Below are positions 38,337 to 47,968 of a DNA stretch of 64,000 nucleotides, piece by piece (position 1 is the stretch's first letter; every line of letters starts with the position of its first letter). The position numbers were made by a program, and so were the translations under genes. The notes under the pieces are model-generated. The model searched no databases and was not told the DNA's origin. It saw only the letters and a program-made list of their open reading frames with translations. This DNA comes from Thalassotalea sp. ND16A (lineage in GTDB: Bacteria > Pseudomonadota > Gammaproteobacteria > Enterobacterales > Alteromonadaceae). The stretch covers positions 1-64,000 of the forward strand of contig NZ_JQDZ01000012.1 of assembly GCF_000764205.1 (NCBI RefSeq), given 5' to 3'.

Positions 38337-38526
38337 TCCTTTATCGATCACAGTTTTAATTGTTCTTTAACAAATATTCCCTGATTGCCAACTTTTACAC
38401 TTTACAGCGGGGATTTAATAATGCAACATTAAAACAGGTGTTTTAATTGATGGTTTGAATTATTCTCTGGAATGCTATTTATATTCATCTATACCTTTAA
38501 ACGTAATGTAAATAATTGGAGGCCAC

Positions 38527-40305
38527 GTGGCAGAATTTCAAGTACCGTTAAGAGATATGAGCTTTGTCTTATTTGATGTGTTAAAAGCTGAGCAGTTATG
38601 GCAAGACATTCCTGCCTTAGCGGAAACTGTAGACAAAGAAACGGCAGATGCCATTTTACAAGAATGTGCAAAAATTGCAGAGCAAGTGATTGCTCCTATT
38701 TCTCGTGAAGGTGATGAAGTTGGTGTCAGTTTTGATAATGGCGTGGTCACTACCGCTCCTGGTTATACGGAAGCCTGGAATACTTATGCTGAAGGTGGTT
38801 GGACTGCTCTTGGTGGTGACCCAGAATATGGTGGTATGGGTATGCCGAAGATGATAACTGCTCTGCATGAAGAAATGCTATGTGCGGCAGATATTTCATT
38901 TTCCTTGTACCCGGGTTTAAGTGCTGGTGCGGGTTTATCGTTAGCGAAACACGCGAGCGAAGAGATCAAACAGCGCTATTTAACCCGTATGTATTCGGGG
39001 GAATGGGCCGGTTCAATGTGTTTAACTGAAGCACATGCCGGAACCGACCTTGGCATTATCAAAACCAAAGCCGTACCGAAAGACAATGGCAGCTACGAAA
39101 TAACTGGCAGCAAAATATTTATCACCGGTGGTGAGCACGATCTCACCGAAAACATCATTCATTTAGTCCTGGCTAAATTACCCGATGCGCCAGCAGGCCC
39201 GCGCGGTATCTCATTATTTGTCGTGCCTAAGTTCAAGGTAAATAACGATGACACGTTAGGCGAAGCGAATAACGTTACTTGTGGCTCGATTGAGCACAAA
39301 ATGGGTATTCATGCTTCTTCTACCTGTGTGATCAACTTTGATGGTGCCGAAGGTTATCTGGTGGGTGAACTCAATAAAGGCCTGGCATGTATGTTCACGA
39401 TGATGAATTACGAACGTATCGGTGTGGGTATTCAAGGGTTAGGTGCCGGTGAGCGTTCGTACCAAAATGCGTTAGAGTACGCCAAAGATCGTTTACAAGG
39501 CCGCAGCGCAACTGGTGCGAAAAACCCGACTAAAGACGCGGACTCAATCATGGTTCATGCCGATGTTCGTCGTATGTTACTAAATATGAAAGCCTTGAAT
39601 GAAGGCAACCGGGCATTGGCCGCTTACATTTCAATGCAACTGGATTTAAGCAAATATGCGACCGGTGAAGTCCAACAAAAGGGCGATGCCTTAACCGCGT
39701 TGATGACACCACTGGCGAAAGCATTCTTTACCGATATTGGTTTGGAAAATACCGTTGCTGGTCAGCAAGTTTTTGGTGGCCACGGTTTTATCCGTGAGTG
39801 GGGGCAAGAGCAATTAGTTCGTGACACTCGTATCGCCCAAATTTATGAAGGCACTAATGGCATCCAGGCAATGGATTTAATTGGTCGTAAAGTTGCCAGT
39901 AACAACGGCCAATTCATGGACGTTTTCGTCAATGAGGTTCGTGACTACATTGCCGCGAATGCATCCGCTGAAATGGCTGAATTTATCAAACCATTGGCTG
40001 CAGCCATCGAAGATTTAGATACGTTAACCAAAGGGGTGTTAGCGGCAGCTGCACAAGATAAAAATGAATTGGGCTCGGCGGCGACCGACTATCTGCATGT
40101 ATTCGGTTATACCGCTTTGGCTTACATGTGGGCAAAAATGGCTGAAGCGTCATTAGCAAAAGCCAGCAGTGATGATTTTTACCAAGCGAAAGTATTAACC
40201 GCTCGTCATTACTTTGCTCGTATACTGCCACGTCGTTTATCATTAACCGCATCGGCGTTAAGTGGCGCAGAGCACTTATACAATATTGAAGATGAGCTGT
40301 TCTAA
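38527..40305 (+). CDS. acyl-CoA dehydrogenase, long C-terminal-domain type (DmdC-like)
   Basis: A 592-residue FAD-dependent acyl-CoA dehydrogenase of the longer group with an extra C-terminal domain (about 465-590). The N-terminal helical domain is followed by the FAD and substrate motif WAGSMCLTEAHAGTDLGIIK near 155-175, and the GGHGFIREWGQEQLVRDTRI stretch runs into IAQIYEGTNGIQAMDLIG, whose Glu is in the position of the catalytic base. The group includes DmdC of the DMSP demethylation pathway, acting on methylmercaptopropionyl-CoA, but also general fatty acyl-CoA enzymes; the substrate is unproven. GTG start with GGAGG five bases upstream. Confidence 0.88.
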   Translation: MAEFQVPLRDMSFVLFDVLKAEQLWQDIPALAETVDKETADAILQECAKIAEQVIAPISREGDEVGVSFDNGVVTTAPGYTEAWNTYAEGGWTALGGDPEYGGMGMPKMITALHEEMLCAADISFSLYPGLSAGAGLSLAKHASEEIKQRYLTRMYSGEWAGSMCLTEAHAGTDLGIIKTKAVPKDNGSYEITGSKIFITGGEHDLTENIIHLVLAKLPDAPAGPRGISLFVVPKFKVNNDDTLGEANNVTCGSIEHKMGIHASSTCVINFDGAEGYLVGELNKGLACMFTMMNYERIGVGIQGLGAGERSYQNALEYAKDRLQGRSATGAKNPTKDADSIMVHADVRRMLLNMKALNEGNRALAAYISMQLDLSKYATGEVQQKGDALTALMTPLAKAFFTDIGLENTVAGQQVFGGHGFIREWGQEQLVRDTRIAQIYEGTNGIQAMDLIGRKVASNNGQFMDVFVNEVRDYIAANASAEMAEFIKPLAAAIEDLDTLTKGVLAAAAQDKNELGSAATDYLHVFGYTALAYMWAKMAEASLAKASSDDFYQAKVLTARHYFARILPRRLSLTASALSGAEHLYNIEDELF

Positions 40306-40370
40306 ACTCCCGCTGGTGTGGCCTTATTAAATTGCTTATATCCGGCAGGCACTAGTTTTTTTGGGGGGAG

Positions 40371-40912
40371 GGCTTCTAGCAACTAGCTACTGGCTACGGG
40401 CTGCGTATTTGATGAATTCACCTATCGCGTAACAATATCAACTCTGCCCGTAGCTCGTAGCCAGAAGCGATAATATTTTGTACATATACGTACTTATCCA
40501 CGACAGGCAGGAAAGCCTTTAGAGTGGGTTTGTATGTGGAAGTGCTTATACCTGGCAGGCTTCTAGCAACTAGCCTCTAGCAACTAGCCTCTAGCAACGA
40601 GCTACTGGCCACGGGCTGCGTATTTGATGAATTCACCTATCGCGTAACAATATCAACTCTGCCCGTAGCACGTAGCCAGAAGCGATTAATATTTTGTACA
40701 TATACGTACTTATCCACGACAGGCAGGAAAGCCTTTAGAGTAGGTTTGTATGTGGAAGTGCTTATACTTGGCAGGCTTCTAGCAACTAGCTACTGGCCTC
40801 GGGCTGTGTATTTGATGAATTCACCTATCGTGTAACAATATCAACTCTGCCCGTAGCTCGTAGCCAGAAGCGGCTAATATTTTGTGTGTGGAAGTGTTTA
40901 TACCTGACAGGC
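40371..40912. repeat. three tandem copies of a 190-215-base repeat
   Basis: Unit 1 is about 40371-40557, unit 2 about 40558-40773, unit 3 about 40774-40912 (truncated). Each starts near GGCTTCTAGCAACTAG, then CTACTGGC-ACGGGC, TTTGATGAATTCACCTATCG, GCCCGTAGCTCGTAGCCAG (inverted to the second block), and, in units 1 and 2, TATCCACGACAGGCAGGAAA with GCCTTTAGAGT. Unit 2 also has a short internal triplication of CTAGCAACTAGCCT. The units are non-coding, and they fill most of the 756-base gap between the acyl-CoA dehydrogenase and the response regulator. A diverged copy lies at 17776-18036. Confidence 0.85.
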
Positions 40913-41061
40913 AGGACGCCTGTTGAGGGGGACTGTCTGTTATTTCGAGTTACAATTGTAAACAGTTATTAGAAATTAATTCATATAAAGTCTGGTCAGG
41001 CAGAGTACGGTCCAGTTTTTAGTACTTAAAATTTCTAATAATATTGAGGTTTACACCTTCC

Positions 41062-41784
41062 ATGAATGCAGAGTCAGGCACAATCACTGAATTTTCAACG
41101 GTGATGCTCGTTGAAGATGATAAAGTGTTGTCATCGTTGTTAAAATCGTACCTAGAACAATCATCCTATGTGGTACATCAGGTATTTCGTGGTGATCAAG
41201 CGGCCCGCAGCCAAATAAAAATTCAGCCAGATTTGATTATTTTAGATGTCGGCTTACCCGGTAAAGACGGTTATAAAGTCTGTCACGAGTTACGGGCAAC
41301 TTATACTGGCCCGATATTATTTTTAACTTCCAATAATAGTGAGGCCGAACATTTAGCGGCATTTAATGTCGGTGCCGACGCCTATCTTAGCAAGCCAGTC
41401 AGCCCACAACTGCTCTCGGCAAATATGGACGCCTTGCTACGTCGTCTTAGAGACAAACATCATGGCAAGAATCGACAGAAACTGACCGTCGGTGAAATTA
41501 CCTTAACGCCAGGTGAACAAAAATGTGAAGTAAATGGTAATGATATATTGCTTAGCGTATTTGAATTTGAACTGCTTTCACTGCTGATGTTTAATGCGGG
41601 CAAAGTGTTGACCAGAGATGATATTTATAAATTATTGCTTGGCCGTGAGTATGATGGCTCGGAGCGCTCTGTCGATGTGCGTTTGTCGCGTCTTAGAGAT
41701 AAGTTGATCAGTCAGGGGGTGGTCAAAACGCAAGTGAAAACCATTTGGGGTAAAGGTTACTTACTTTCTGCCGATGAGCACTAA
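41062..41784 (+). CDS. OmpR/PhoB-family response regulator (orphan)
   Basis: A 240-residue response regulator: receiver domain at about 14-128 (VMLVEDDKVLSSLLKSYLEQ; phosphorylation site in LIILDVGLPGKDGYK; NVGADAYLSKPV) and a winged-helix DNA-binding domain at about 140-238 (FEFELLSLLMFNAGKVLTRD; SVDVRLSRLRDKL; KTIWGKGYLLS). No histidine kinase gene is adjacent, so its partner is elsewhere. ATG 41062 is preferred over a TTG six codons upstream; an ATG at 41104 is possible. It lies downstream of the tandem repeats and tail to tail with a TonB-dependent receptor. Confidence 0.93.
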   Translation: MNAESGTITEFSTVMLVEDDKVLSSLLKSYLEQSSYVVHQVFRGDQAARSQIKIQPDLIILDVGLPGKDGYKVCHELRATYTGPILFLTSNNSEAEHLAAFNVGADAYLSKPVSPQLLSANMDALLRRLRDKHHGKNRQKLTVGEITLTPGEQKCEVNGNDILLSVFEFELLSLLMFNAGKVLTRDDIYKLLLGREYDGSERSVDVRLSRLRDKLISQGVVKTQVKTIWGKGYLLSADEH

Positions 41785-41912
41785 ATTACCGGTTAATTAC
41801 TTTAAAAATTTTACTAATTAATTACAGATTAGAAAGGTTTTTTTTCGCTTTGGTATAGTAGACCAAGAATGCTCCAGGTAGATATGGTGACACCAAAAAC
41901 CATTAAGAATAA

Positions 41913-41956
41913 AGAGCAAGCGTACACATAAGGTGAGTCATTAAAACGCTTGCTCT
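41913..41956. terminator. inverted repeat between convergent genes
   Basis: AGAGCAAGCG, a 24-base loop, CGCTTGCTCT, perfect ten-base arms. It lies between the ends of the response regulator and TonB receptor genes. There is no clear U run, so a termination role is only likely. Confidence 0.45.
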
Positions 41957-41996
41957 CTTCTGTTATTATTTAGTGAACTTTAATTTAACTTAATAC

Positions 41997-44471
41997 TTAG
42001 AATTTGTACGAAGTGCTTACAAAGAACGTACGACCGACTACGTCATAAATGCTTGGCACTGTTTCCATATCATTACCACCAGGAACTTCTTCTGGCTCGG
42101 TATCCAGGATGTTTTTCACCCCACCATTCACTAACCAGCTATCATTTAAGAAGTACGATGATGAAGCGTTGTGATAGACCACATCATCGGTTGAGAATGC
42201 ATCACCGTAGTATTCACCGTCCATTCCTTGAATGTATTGCGCGCTATACTGCACACTGAAGTCTTCAGTGAACTCAGCACCCAGCGTTAGCGTTGATTTC
42301 AGTTCAGAATAACCACCGATGTTACCATCAATTTTTCCGGTGTAATCAATATCGTCCTGGGTGAAATCTAATAAGTAAGTTGTGTCTAGCATTACCTTAA
42401 AGATGTCATAATTAAAGCTGACATTTAAATCGATACCTGATGTATTTTGCTCACCAATGTTAGTCAGTGGCGATGTTAACGTATCTAAGTCATTCGCCCT
42501 GCCATCACCGGTAATATTGATAGCATCACAAGCTGCTTGATCGCCAGCAGCACATTCATTTAGTTTTGCTTGTACATCAACCCGACTGATCGCATCAGTA
42601 ATGTCAAATTTCCAGTAATCAAGCGTGGTAGAAACACCTTCGGTGATTTCCCAAACCGCACCAAATGTGAATGATTCACTTTCTTCTGGAGATAAGTTTT
42701 CATCACCAGTGTAGTTCACTAGAATTTGCGCATCTTGAGCATGGCCCCAAGGGTCAGCTAAGTAATCGAATGAACCGGAGTTGCCGGCGTATAATTCGCT
42801 AACACTAGGTGCTCTAAACCCTGTTGCAGCAACTGAGCGGATCATGAATTGTTCAGTAAAGCGATAAGTCGCACCTAGTTTCCATGTTGTTGCACCACCA
42901 AAAGTTGAATAACGGTCGTAACGAGTAGCAGCTTCTACAGCAAATTGCTCGGTAACTGGTACTGAGACTTCGGCATAGGCTGAGTTTACCGTGTAATCAC
43001 CTTCAGTAGGATCTTGTTGTGCAGCAGTACTTTCACCCGCTTGTGTCACTTCATCCGGAGTGTAATAGCCACTTTCAAAGCGACTCTCAACACCAAAGGC
43101 GTAACCGATGTCAGTTTCACTAATACCGCTATAACCCGCTGCTAAAGTGAATTGTTCGTTACCACCTTCATTATTTTCGGTGTAGATAATGCCGTCATCA
43201 ACCAAGAAATCTCGGTCCATCTCATCACCGCTGAACCAATCGTCTTGATTGTTATAGATGCTTTCTTCCATGTTACCGGCGTGGATAGAGTTTTCTACCA
43301 CATCTTTCGACTCATTACGGCCGTAGGTCGCCGACATATTCCAGGTATCATCGTTATCAAGGTAGCCTTCAAGAGCTACAGATAAACGGTAAGTGTCGGT
43401 TTCTTGACCATAGATACGAGGACCAGCATCAGTCATACGACGTCTGTAGTTTAACTCATCTGGAACTTCGCCAGTGTCTGGGTCTTTAAATTGATCTGTG
43501 TACTTGTCATCTAACTTATCTGTATCCAAGTCGATGTTCGCCGGCTGTGGCGCCATTTGCTGATTCGACTCACGACGAGTGTACATAGCATCAATGGATA
43601 GTTCGGTATCTGAAGCAATTTCTGAGTTATAGCTTGCAAATAAGCTATATAAATCATTTGGAGTCTGTGCGTAACTCGATGTGGTATAATCGTAGCCTTC
43701 TTCACGATCGTTAAAGCCACCTTCACCATCAGGTACTTTGCCGTCTAAAGAACCTTCTGGAACAAATGAAGAGTTGCCTTCAGGAACAAAATCGCGATCC
43801 GATTGAATTACTTCACCACGTTGTGAGTATTGGAAACCTACTACTAAGTTACCATTACCAAGTTCACGACCATGTAAAATACTGAAACCACCAGATTCGC
43901 CATCACCTTTATCGGTTGAGCTCAAGTCGGCACTTACTTCTGTACCTTCATAATCTTTCTTAGTGATGATGTTAACAACACCAGCGATAGCATCTGAACC
44001 ATATACGGCAGAGGCACCATCTTTTAAGATTTCAATCGATTTGATCATTGATACCGGGATGGTGTTTAAATCCACTGATGAATCAGCACCTGTTCCCGAG
44101 GCAACCATGCGGCGGCCATTTAGCAGTACTAATGTTCTTTGCACCCCCATACCACGAAGGTTCACTGTCGCTTTACCACCAGAGCCATTGTTTGATGAAG
44201 CGCCTAAGCTCATGCCGGCAGCGGTAGGCTGAACCGCTAAAATTTCTTGTACCGAGTTAAACCCACCTTTAGCAATCGCATCTGCGGTAATTACGGTAAC
44301 GGGTGATGCCGTTTCCATATCTGTGCGGTTGATACGTGAACCGGTAACTTCAATACGCTCTACGTCAGCAGTTTCTGTTGCCGCATTTTCGGCTTGTGCA
44401 CTAATTGATACTAAAGCAGTCGCTGTAGCACTTAACATCATCGCTGTGGCGATTGGGTTTTTCTTAAACAT
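41997..44471 (-). CDS. TonB-dependent outer-membrane receptor
   Basis: An 824-residue receptor. Signal peptide (ATAMMLSATATALVSISAQA), a TonB-box-like RIEVTGSRI at about residues 39-47, plug domain at about 50-165 (SPVTVITADAIAKGGFNSVQ; LNGRRMVASGTG; KDGASAVYGSDAIAGVVNII), and a beta-barrel ending in a C-terminal Phe (FFVSTSYKF) recognised by the Bam machine. It is of the large Proteobacterial group that imports iron complexes, vitamins, oligosaccharides or peptides; the ligand is unknown and the neighbours give no clue. The upstream 400 bases show no obvious Fur site. Confidence 0.92.
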   Translation of the reverse strand: MFKKNPIATAMMLSATATALVSISAQAENAATETADVERIEVTGSRINRTDMETASPVTVITADAIAKGGFNSVQEILAVQPTAAGMSLGASSNNGSGGKATVNLRGMGVQRTLVLLNGRRMVASGTGADSSVDLNTIPVSMIKSIEILKDGASAVYGSDAIAGVVNIITKKDYEGTEVSADLSSTDKGDGESGGFSILHGRELGNGNLVVGFQYSQRGEVIQSDRDFVPEGNSSFVPEGSLDGKVPDGEGGFNDREEGYDYTTSSYAQTPNDLYSLFASYNSEIASDTELSIDAMYTRRESNQQMAPQPANIDLDTDKLDDKYTDQFKDPDTGEVPDELNYRRRMTDAGPRIYGQETDTYRLSVALEGYLDNDDTWNMSATYGRNESKDVVENSIHAGNMEESIYNNQDDWFSGDEMDRDFLVDDGIIYTENNEGGNEQFTLAAGYSGISETDIGYAFGVESRFESGYYTPDEVTQAGESTAAQQDPTEGDYTVNSAYAEVSVPVTEQFAVEAATRYDRYSTFGGATTWKLGATYRFTEQFMIRSVAATGFRAPSVSELYAGNSGSFDYLADPWGHAQDAQILVNYTGDENLSPEESESFTFGAVWEITEGVSTTLDYWKFDITDAISRVDVQAKLNECAAGDQAACDAINITGDGRANDLDTLTSPLTNIGEQNTSGIDLNVSFNYDIFKVMLDTTYLLDFTQDDIDYTGKIDGNIGGYSELKSTLTLGAEFTEDFSVQYSAQYIQGMDGEYYGDAFSTDDVVYHNASSSYFLNDSWLVNGGVKNILDTEPEEVPGGNDMETVPSIYDVVGRTFFVSTSYKF

Positions 44472-44883
44472 TGTAACTCCTAGGGGAAGTATTTTTTTGA
44501 TATCGAAATATATTTTTTATCTGTTCGATAAGATTCGAATACATCTTATGGTGATTTTGTTACGGAAGAGAATAGCTTGTAACAGTTACGCAAGGAGTGT
44601 CATAAAGGTGTTAAATTATGCTCTGACATCAAGGGTAAGTTATTGATTTTATGTTGTTTTGTCTTGGTGCTAACTTTGCTCGTAGCGAAGTTAACTAAGC
44701 CATTTTGCAATATCGAGACATTTTTATTGAACTATATCGGCGGTAGTGAACACGACCACCTTTCAATTGATTATAGTGTGGATGTTTTTAAGATATATTT
44801 AGAATAATAAAACGAAAAAACTGCAAAACTTATGATGAAATAAGCAATGCAGGTTTTGTGGATATACTCAATTAAAAACAGGG
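44472..44883. other. 412-base gap with a hairpin
   Basis: Between the TonB receptor start and the ccmE stop. It should hold the receptor promoter. A stem-loop AACTTTGCT-CGT-AGCGAAGTT lies near 44672-44692, without a U run. No coding sequence recognised. Confidence 0.4.
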
Positions 44884-45351
44884 TTAATTATTATTGTACT
44901 CAAGTTTTTTATGATTTTTACCTACCGCATCTGCAATTTCTTTAGGCATGTATTCTTCATCATGCTTGGCAAGAACTTCACTGGCTTCCAGTACTGTGGG
45001 GCTGATCAGAATACCTTGAGCAACAATGCCCTGGCCTTCACGGAATAGGTCCGGCAAAATTGCATCGTATGTCACGGTGATCATCGGCCCGGTATCAATG
45101 AGCTTAAATTCAACATGCAGGCTTTCTGGGTCACGCTTTACCGTGCCATTTACCACTAAACCACCAACGCGAATACGCTGACCAACGGTGGGTTTAATGC
45201 CGCTATCTGCTTTACCCTGGACAATTTCAGTTGGGGTATAAAATAAATCAATATTTTGACTAAGCGCGTACAAAGTAAAGCCCGCTACAGCGGCAACACC
45301 TACGAGAATACTGGTGACTATGGTTAGCCTTTTCTTACGACGAGGATTCAT
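44884..45351 (-). CDS. ccmE: cytochrome c maturation heme chaperone CcmE
   Basis: A 155-residue membrane-anchored periplasmic heme chaperone. N-terminal anchor ([20 protein letters not shown]), then the OB-fold ([34 protein letters not shown]), with the heme-attaching His in [11 protein letters not shown] (HxxxY). It accepts heme from CcmABCD and hands it to CcmF/H. Last gene of ccmABCDE. Confidence 0.96.
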   Translation of the reverse strand: MNPRRKKRLTIVTSILVGVAAVAGFTLYALSQNIDLFYTPTEIVQGKADSGIKPTVGQRIRVGGLVVNGTVKRDPESLHVEFKLIDTGPMITVTYDAILPDLFREGQGIVAQGILISPTVLEASEVLAKHDEEYMPKEIADAVGKNHKKLEYNNN

Positions 45352-45352
45352 A

Positions 45353-45562
45353 CTACTTACCTTCTTTGCGACGAAGCGCTGCTTGTTTAAGCTTTTCTTC
45401 GCGTTTTAAGCGTTGCTTAATTTGTTGAAATATCTGTTTTTCCATGCCATTGCTATTGATTGCTAAAATAATCAGTACCAGAGCCGAAAAACCGTAGGAT
45501 AACCACACGTAAAACGCGTAACCACCCATATTGAAAAACTCCCTCAATGAGTCAAACGCCAT
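45353..45562 (-). CDS. ccmD: heme exporter subunit CcmD
   Basis: A 69-residue single-pass protein with a hydrophobic helix ([20 protein letters not shown]) and a basic cytoplasmic tail. It helps release holo-CcmE from the CcmABC complex. It overlaps ccmC by 11 bases and ends one base before ccmE. Confidence 0.92.
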   Translation of the reverse strand: MAFDSLREFFNMGGYAFYVWLSYGFSALVLIILAINSNGMEKQIFQQIKQRLKREEKLKQAALRRKEGK

Positions 45563-46307
45563 TAGTTTTCTCCTGTTCTAACACCAGGGTTTTAACCCAG
45601 GGACGCATCGAGTTGCGAGCAATAATTTCGGCACGAAATCGTTCGCCAAAAATACGCGCTACTAAAAACGAAAAACCAAAAAAGCAGACGATAAACGGAA
45701 TAAACATGTCTGTAGACATCGATGGCTTTTCAAATTTAGAAACCGTGGCACCTTGATGAAGGGTGTTCCACCATTCTACTGAATAATGAATTATTGGTAA
45801 GTTTACCACACCAACAATCGCTAATACACTCGCGGCTTTTCCCGCCAGAGATTTATCTTCAAAGGCATTTTGCAGCGCAATTACCCCTAAATATAAGAAC
45901 AACAGAATCAGCTCTGAGGTCAAACGTGCATCCCAAATCCACCAGGTGCCCCACATAGGTTTACCCCAGGCAGCACCGGTTAACAGGGCTATCGCGGTAA
46001 ACGTTGCACCAATTGGTGCCAGTGCGGCAATAGAGGCTTCTGCCAGTTTCATTTGCCAAACCAGGGCAGTTAAGGCGGCAATCGCCATACCCAGGTAGAT
46101 GCCCATCGAAAGCATTGCTGCAGGTACATGCAGATAAAAAATACGAACACTTTCGCCTTGCTGATAATCTGCTGGCGAAAATGCTAATGCCAAGCCAAGG
46201 CCAAACACTAATAAAATAACACTAATGGCGCTGAACCAGGGGATCAACTTACCGGTAAAGTGATAAGACACTTCTGGGTTCGCGTAAGGGTGTAACCATT
46301 TCCACAT
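45552..46307 (-). CDS. ccmC: heme handling protein CcmC
   Basis: A 251-residue inner-membrane protein with six hydrophobic segments and the periplasmic tryptophan-rich WWD motif WGTWWIWDARLTSELILLFL at about residues 123-142, which binds heme and loads it on CcmE. A conserved His precedes it (FYLHVPAAM). It lies two bases after ccmB. Confidence 0.96.
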   Translation of the reverse strand: MWKWLHPYANPEVSYHFTGKLIPWFSAISVILLVFGLGLALAFSPADYQQGESVRIFYLHVPAAMLSMGIYLGMAIAALTALVWQMKLAEASIAALAPIGATFTAIALLTGAAWGKPMWGTWWIWDARLTSELILLFLYLGVIALQNAFEDKSLAGKAASVLAIVGVVNLPIIHYSVEWWNTLHQGATVSKFEKPSMSTDMFIPFIVCFFGFSFLVARIFGERFRAEIIARNSMRPWVKTLVLEQEKTNGV

Positions 46308-46308
46308 T

Positions 46309-46989
46309 TTAATTGGTACTCACTTTTAAGGCAGAACCTACTGCAAAAGGGGCCAAGGTTAATGACCCGAAAAATATCGCCGCTATTATAGCAAGTTGTC
46401 CGTTATAAGGTAAATTCATACTTGCGGCATCGATGGCACTGGTGGCAAAAATTAATACTGGTATATATAACGGCAGCACCAGTAAACTTAGTAACACGCC
46501 ACCTTTCTTTAACCCTACCGTTAACGCCACACCAATTGCGCCAAGTAAACTCAACACTGGAGTGCCTAGTAATAAGGTTAACATTAAGGCGGTGTAACTA
46601 TCTTGATGCAGATTAAGTAACACCCCCAAAAGTGGCGCGATAATGATTAACGGCAAGCCGGTGATCAACCAATGGGCGAATATCTTTGCCAACACCAAAA
46701 TAAAGGTCGGACAGGGACTGAGCAGCAATTGTTCTAACGAACCGTCGCTATGATCATTTTTAAATAAGCGCTCCAGCGATAACAAGGTTGCTAACAACGC
46801 CGCCACCCAAATAACTCCTGGGGCTATTTTCATTAAGGTATTACTGACCGGACCAATGCCGAGAGGAAATAGCGATACCACAATGATGAAGAATAATAAC
46901 GGATTAATGATGTCGTCACGATGGCGCAAGGCAATGGTTAAATCACGCTTTAAAATATTAACAAAGGCACTGCTGTAGGATGTTTGCAT
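46309..46989 (-). CDS. ccmB: heme exporter permease CcmB
   Basis: A 226-residue ABC permease with six hydrophobic segments (for example INPLLFFIIVVSLFPLGIGP and PGVIWVAALLATLLSLERLF). With CcmA it forms the ATPase-driven part that frees holo-CcmE. Separated from ccmA by eight bases. Confidence 0.95.
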   Translation of the reverse strand: MQTSYSSAFVNILKRDLTIALRHRDDIINPLLFFIIVVSLFPLGIGPVSNTLMKIAPGVIWVAALLATLLSLERLFKNDHSDGSLEQLLLSPCPTFILVLAKIFAHWLITGLPLIIIAPLLGVLLNLHQDSYTALMLTLLLGTPVLSLLGAIGVALTVGLKKGGVLLSLLVLPLYIPVLIFATSAIDAASMNLPYNGQLAIIAAIFFGSLTLAPFAVGSALKVSTN

Positions 46990-46997
46990 CTTCGCCT

Positions 46998-47639
46998 CTA
47001 GATAAACTGATGTTCTAGAATGATTTTTTTGAAATCATTGCTATGAATGGATAAGTCTTGATGGGTAGTTAAAATTACCGCACCACCATTTTTTGCGTGC
47101 CGTAAAAACAGCTGTTCGAGTTTCTCTACTCCGGCTTTATCGATAGCGGTAAATGGCTCATCTAAAATCCAGATTTTGCTGTTGCTTTGCCACAATCGTG
47201 CTAATGCGATACGACGATGTTGGCCGGCACTTAAATGGGAGGCGAGGGCGTCTTCAAAGCCAAACAGGTTCACTTCTGCCAACGTTTGTTCCGCTAATGA
47301 GTGATCTAAGCCATGCAATTTTAGATAAAACTGTAAATTTTCTTCGCTGGTCATCTCGCCTTTTACCCCAGGCAAATGGCCGAGAAAGATCAAGTCACTA
47401 TTATAGTCTTCCTGACAGTGATGAATGTTTTCTGCTTTATAGAGGACTTTACCATCATAAGGCTGTGACAAACCAGCGAGTATGCGCAGCAAGCTGGTTT
47501 TGCCGGTGCCATTAGCGCCTTCAACCTGGATGATATCACCGGTGTTTACGTCAAACGATAATTGATCGAATAACAGTCGGTCCTCGCGTATGCAAGTTAA
47601 TTTATCTGCAGCTAATAATACGCTGTGCTGAGTTGCCAA
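46998..47639 (-). CDS. ccmA: heme exporter ATP-binding protein CcmA
   Basis: A 213-residue ABC ATPase: Walker [20 protein letters not shown] near residue 40, signature [14 protein letters not shown] near 137 and Walker [13 protein letters not shown]. It begins at TTG 47639; no ATG is available at the family start, and AGG lies seven bases upstream. First gene of ccmABCDE, divergent from ccmF. Confidence 0.95.
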   Translation of the reverse strand: MATQHSVLLAADKLTCIREDRLLFDQLSFDVNTGDIIQVEGANGTGKTSLLRILAGLSQPYDGKVLYKAENIHHCQEDYNSDLIFLGHLPGVKGEMTSEENLQFYLKLHGLDHSLAEQTLAEVNLFGFEDALASHLSAGQHRRIALARLWQSNSKIWILDEPFTAIDKAGVEKLEQLFLRHAKNGGAVILTTHQDLSIHSNDFKKIILEHQFI

Positions 47640-47968
47640 TATTGCGCCTAAAAGATAATTTTAATTATTGCAGTCGATTCTACTTGTTTGCGCGATGAAT
47701 AAGAAGATAGCAGAGTAAAAAATTCGGGCATAGGTGCTAATTCGTGCTGTTAACGAAGTTAATTTTGATTTGAAACAAATTCTTGCAATATTTTAATTCT
47801 CCGGCATTTAGAACGAACCAATTTGTCTTTTTTAATCCCCTATAACTGGGTATAATGAGGCACTTTTGAATGAATATAGCCGTGTCCGCACAGTTTCTTG
47901 AATTATGTGGCAGGTTTATCTGATAGCTTTCTTAATGCTTGCTGAAGGTATTAAGATTGGAGTTTTAC
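47640..47968. other. 329-base divergent promoter gap of the ccm clusters
   Basis: Lies between ccmA (minus) and ccmF (plus) and should contain promoters for both. In Shewanella a cytochrome c gene is found between these two clusters; no such gene (no CxxCH motif) is seen here. No strong promoter or operator recognised. Confidence 0.4.

Noticed and set aside
40371-40912. Regularly repeated units suggesting a CRISPR array
   Set aside because: The units are about 190-215 bases with no short repeat/unique spacer pattern, and no cas genes are present.
47640-47968. Cytochrome c gene between the ccm clusters, as in Shewanella
   Set aside because: No CxxCH heme motif or suitable reading frame in the gap.
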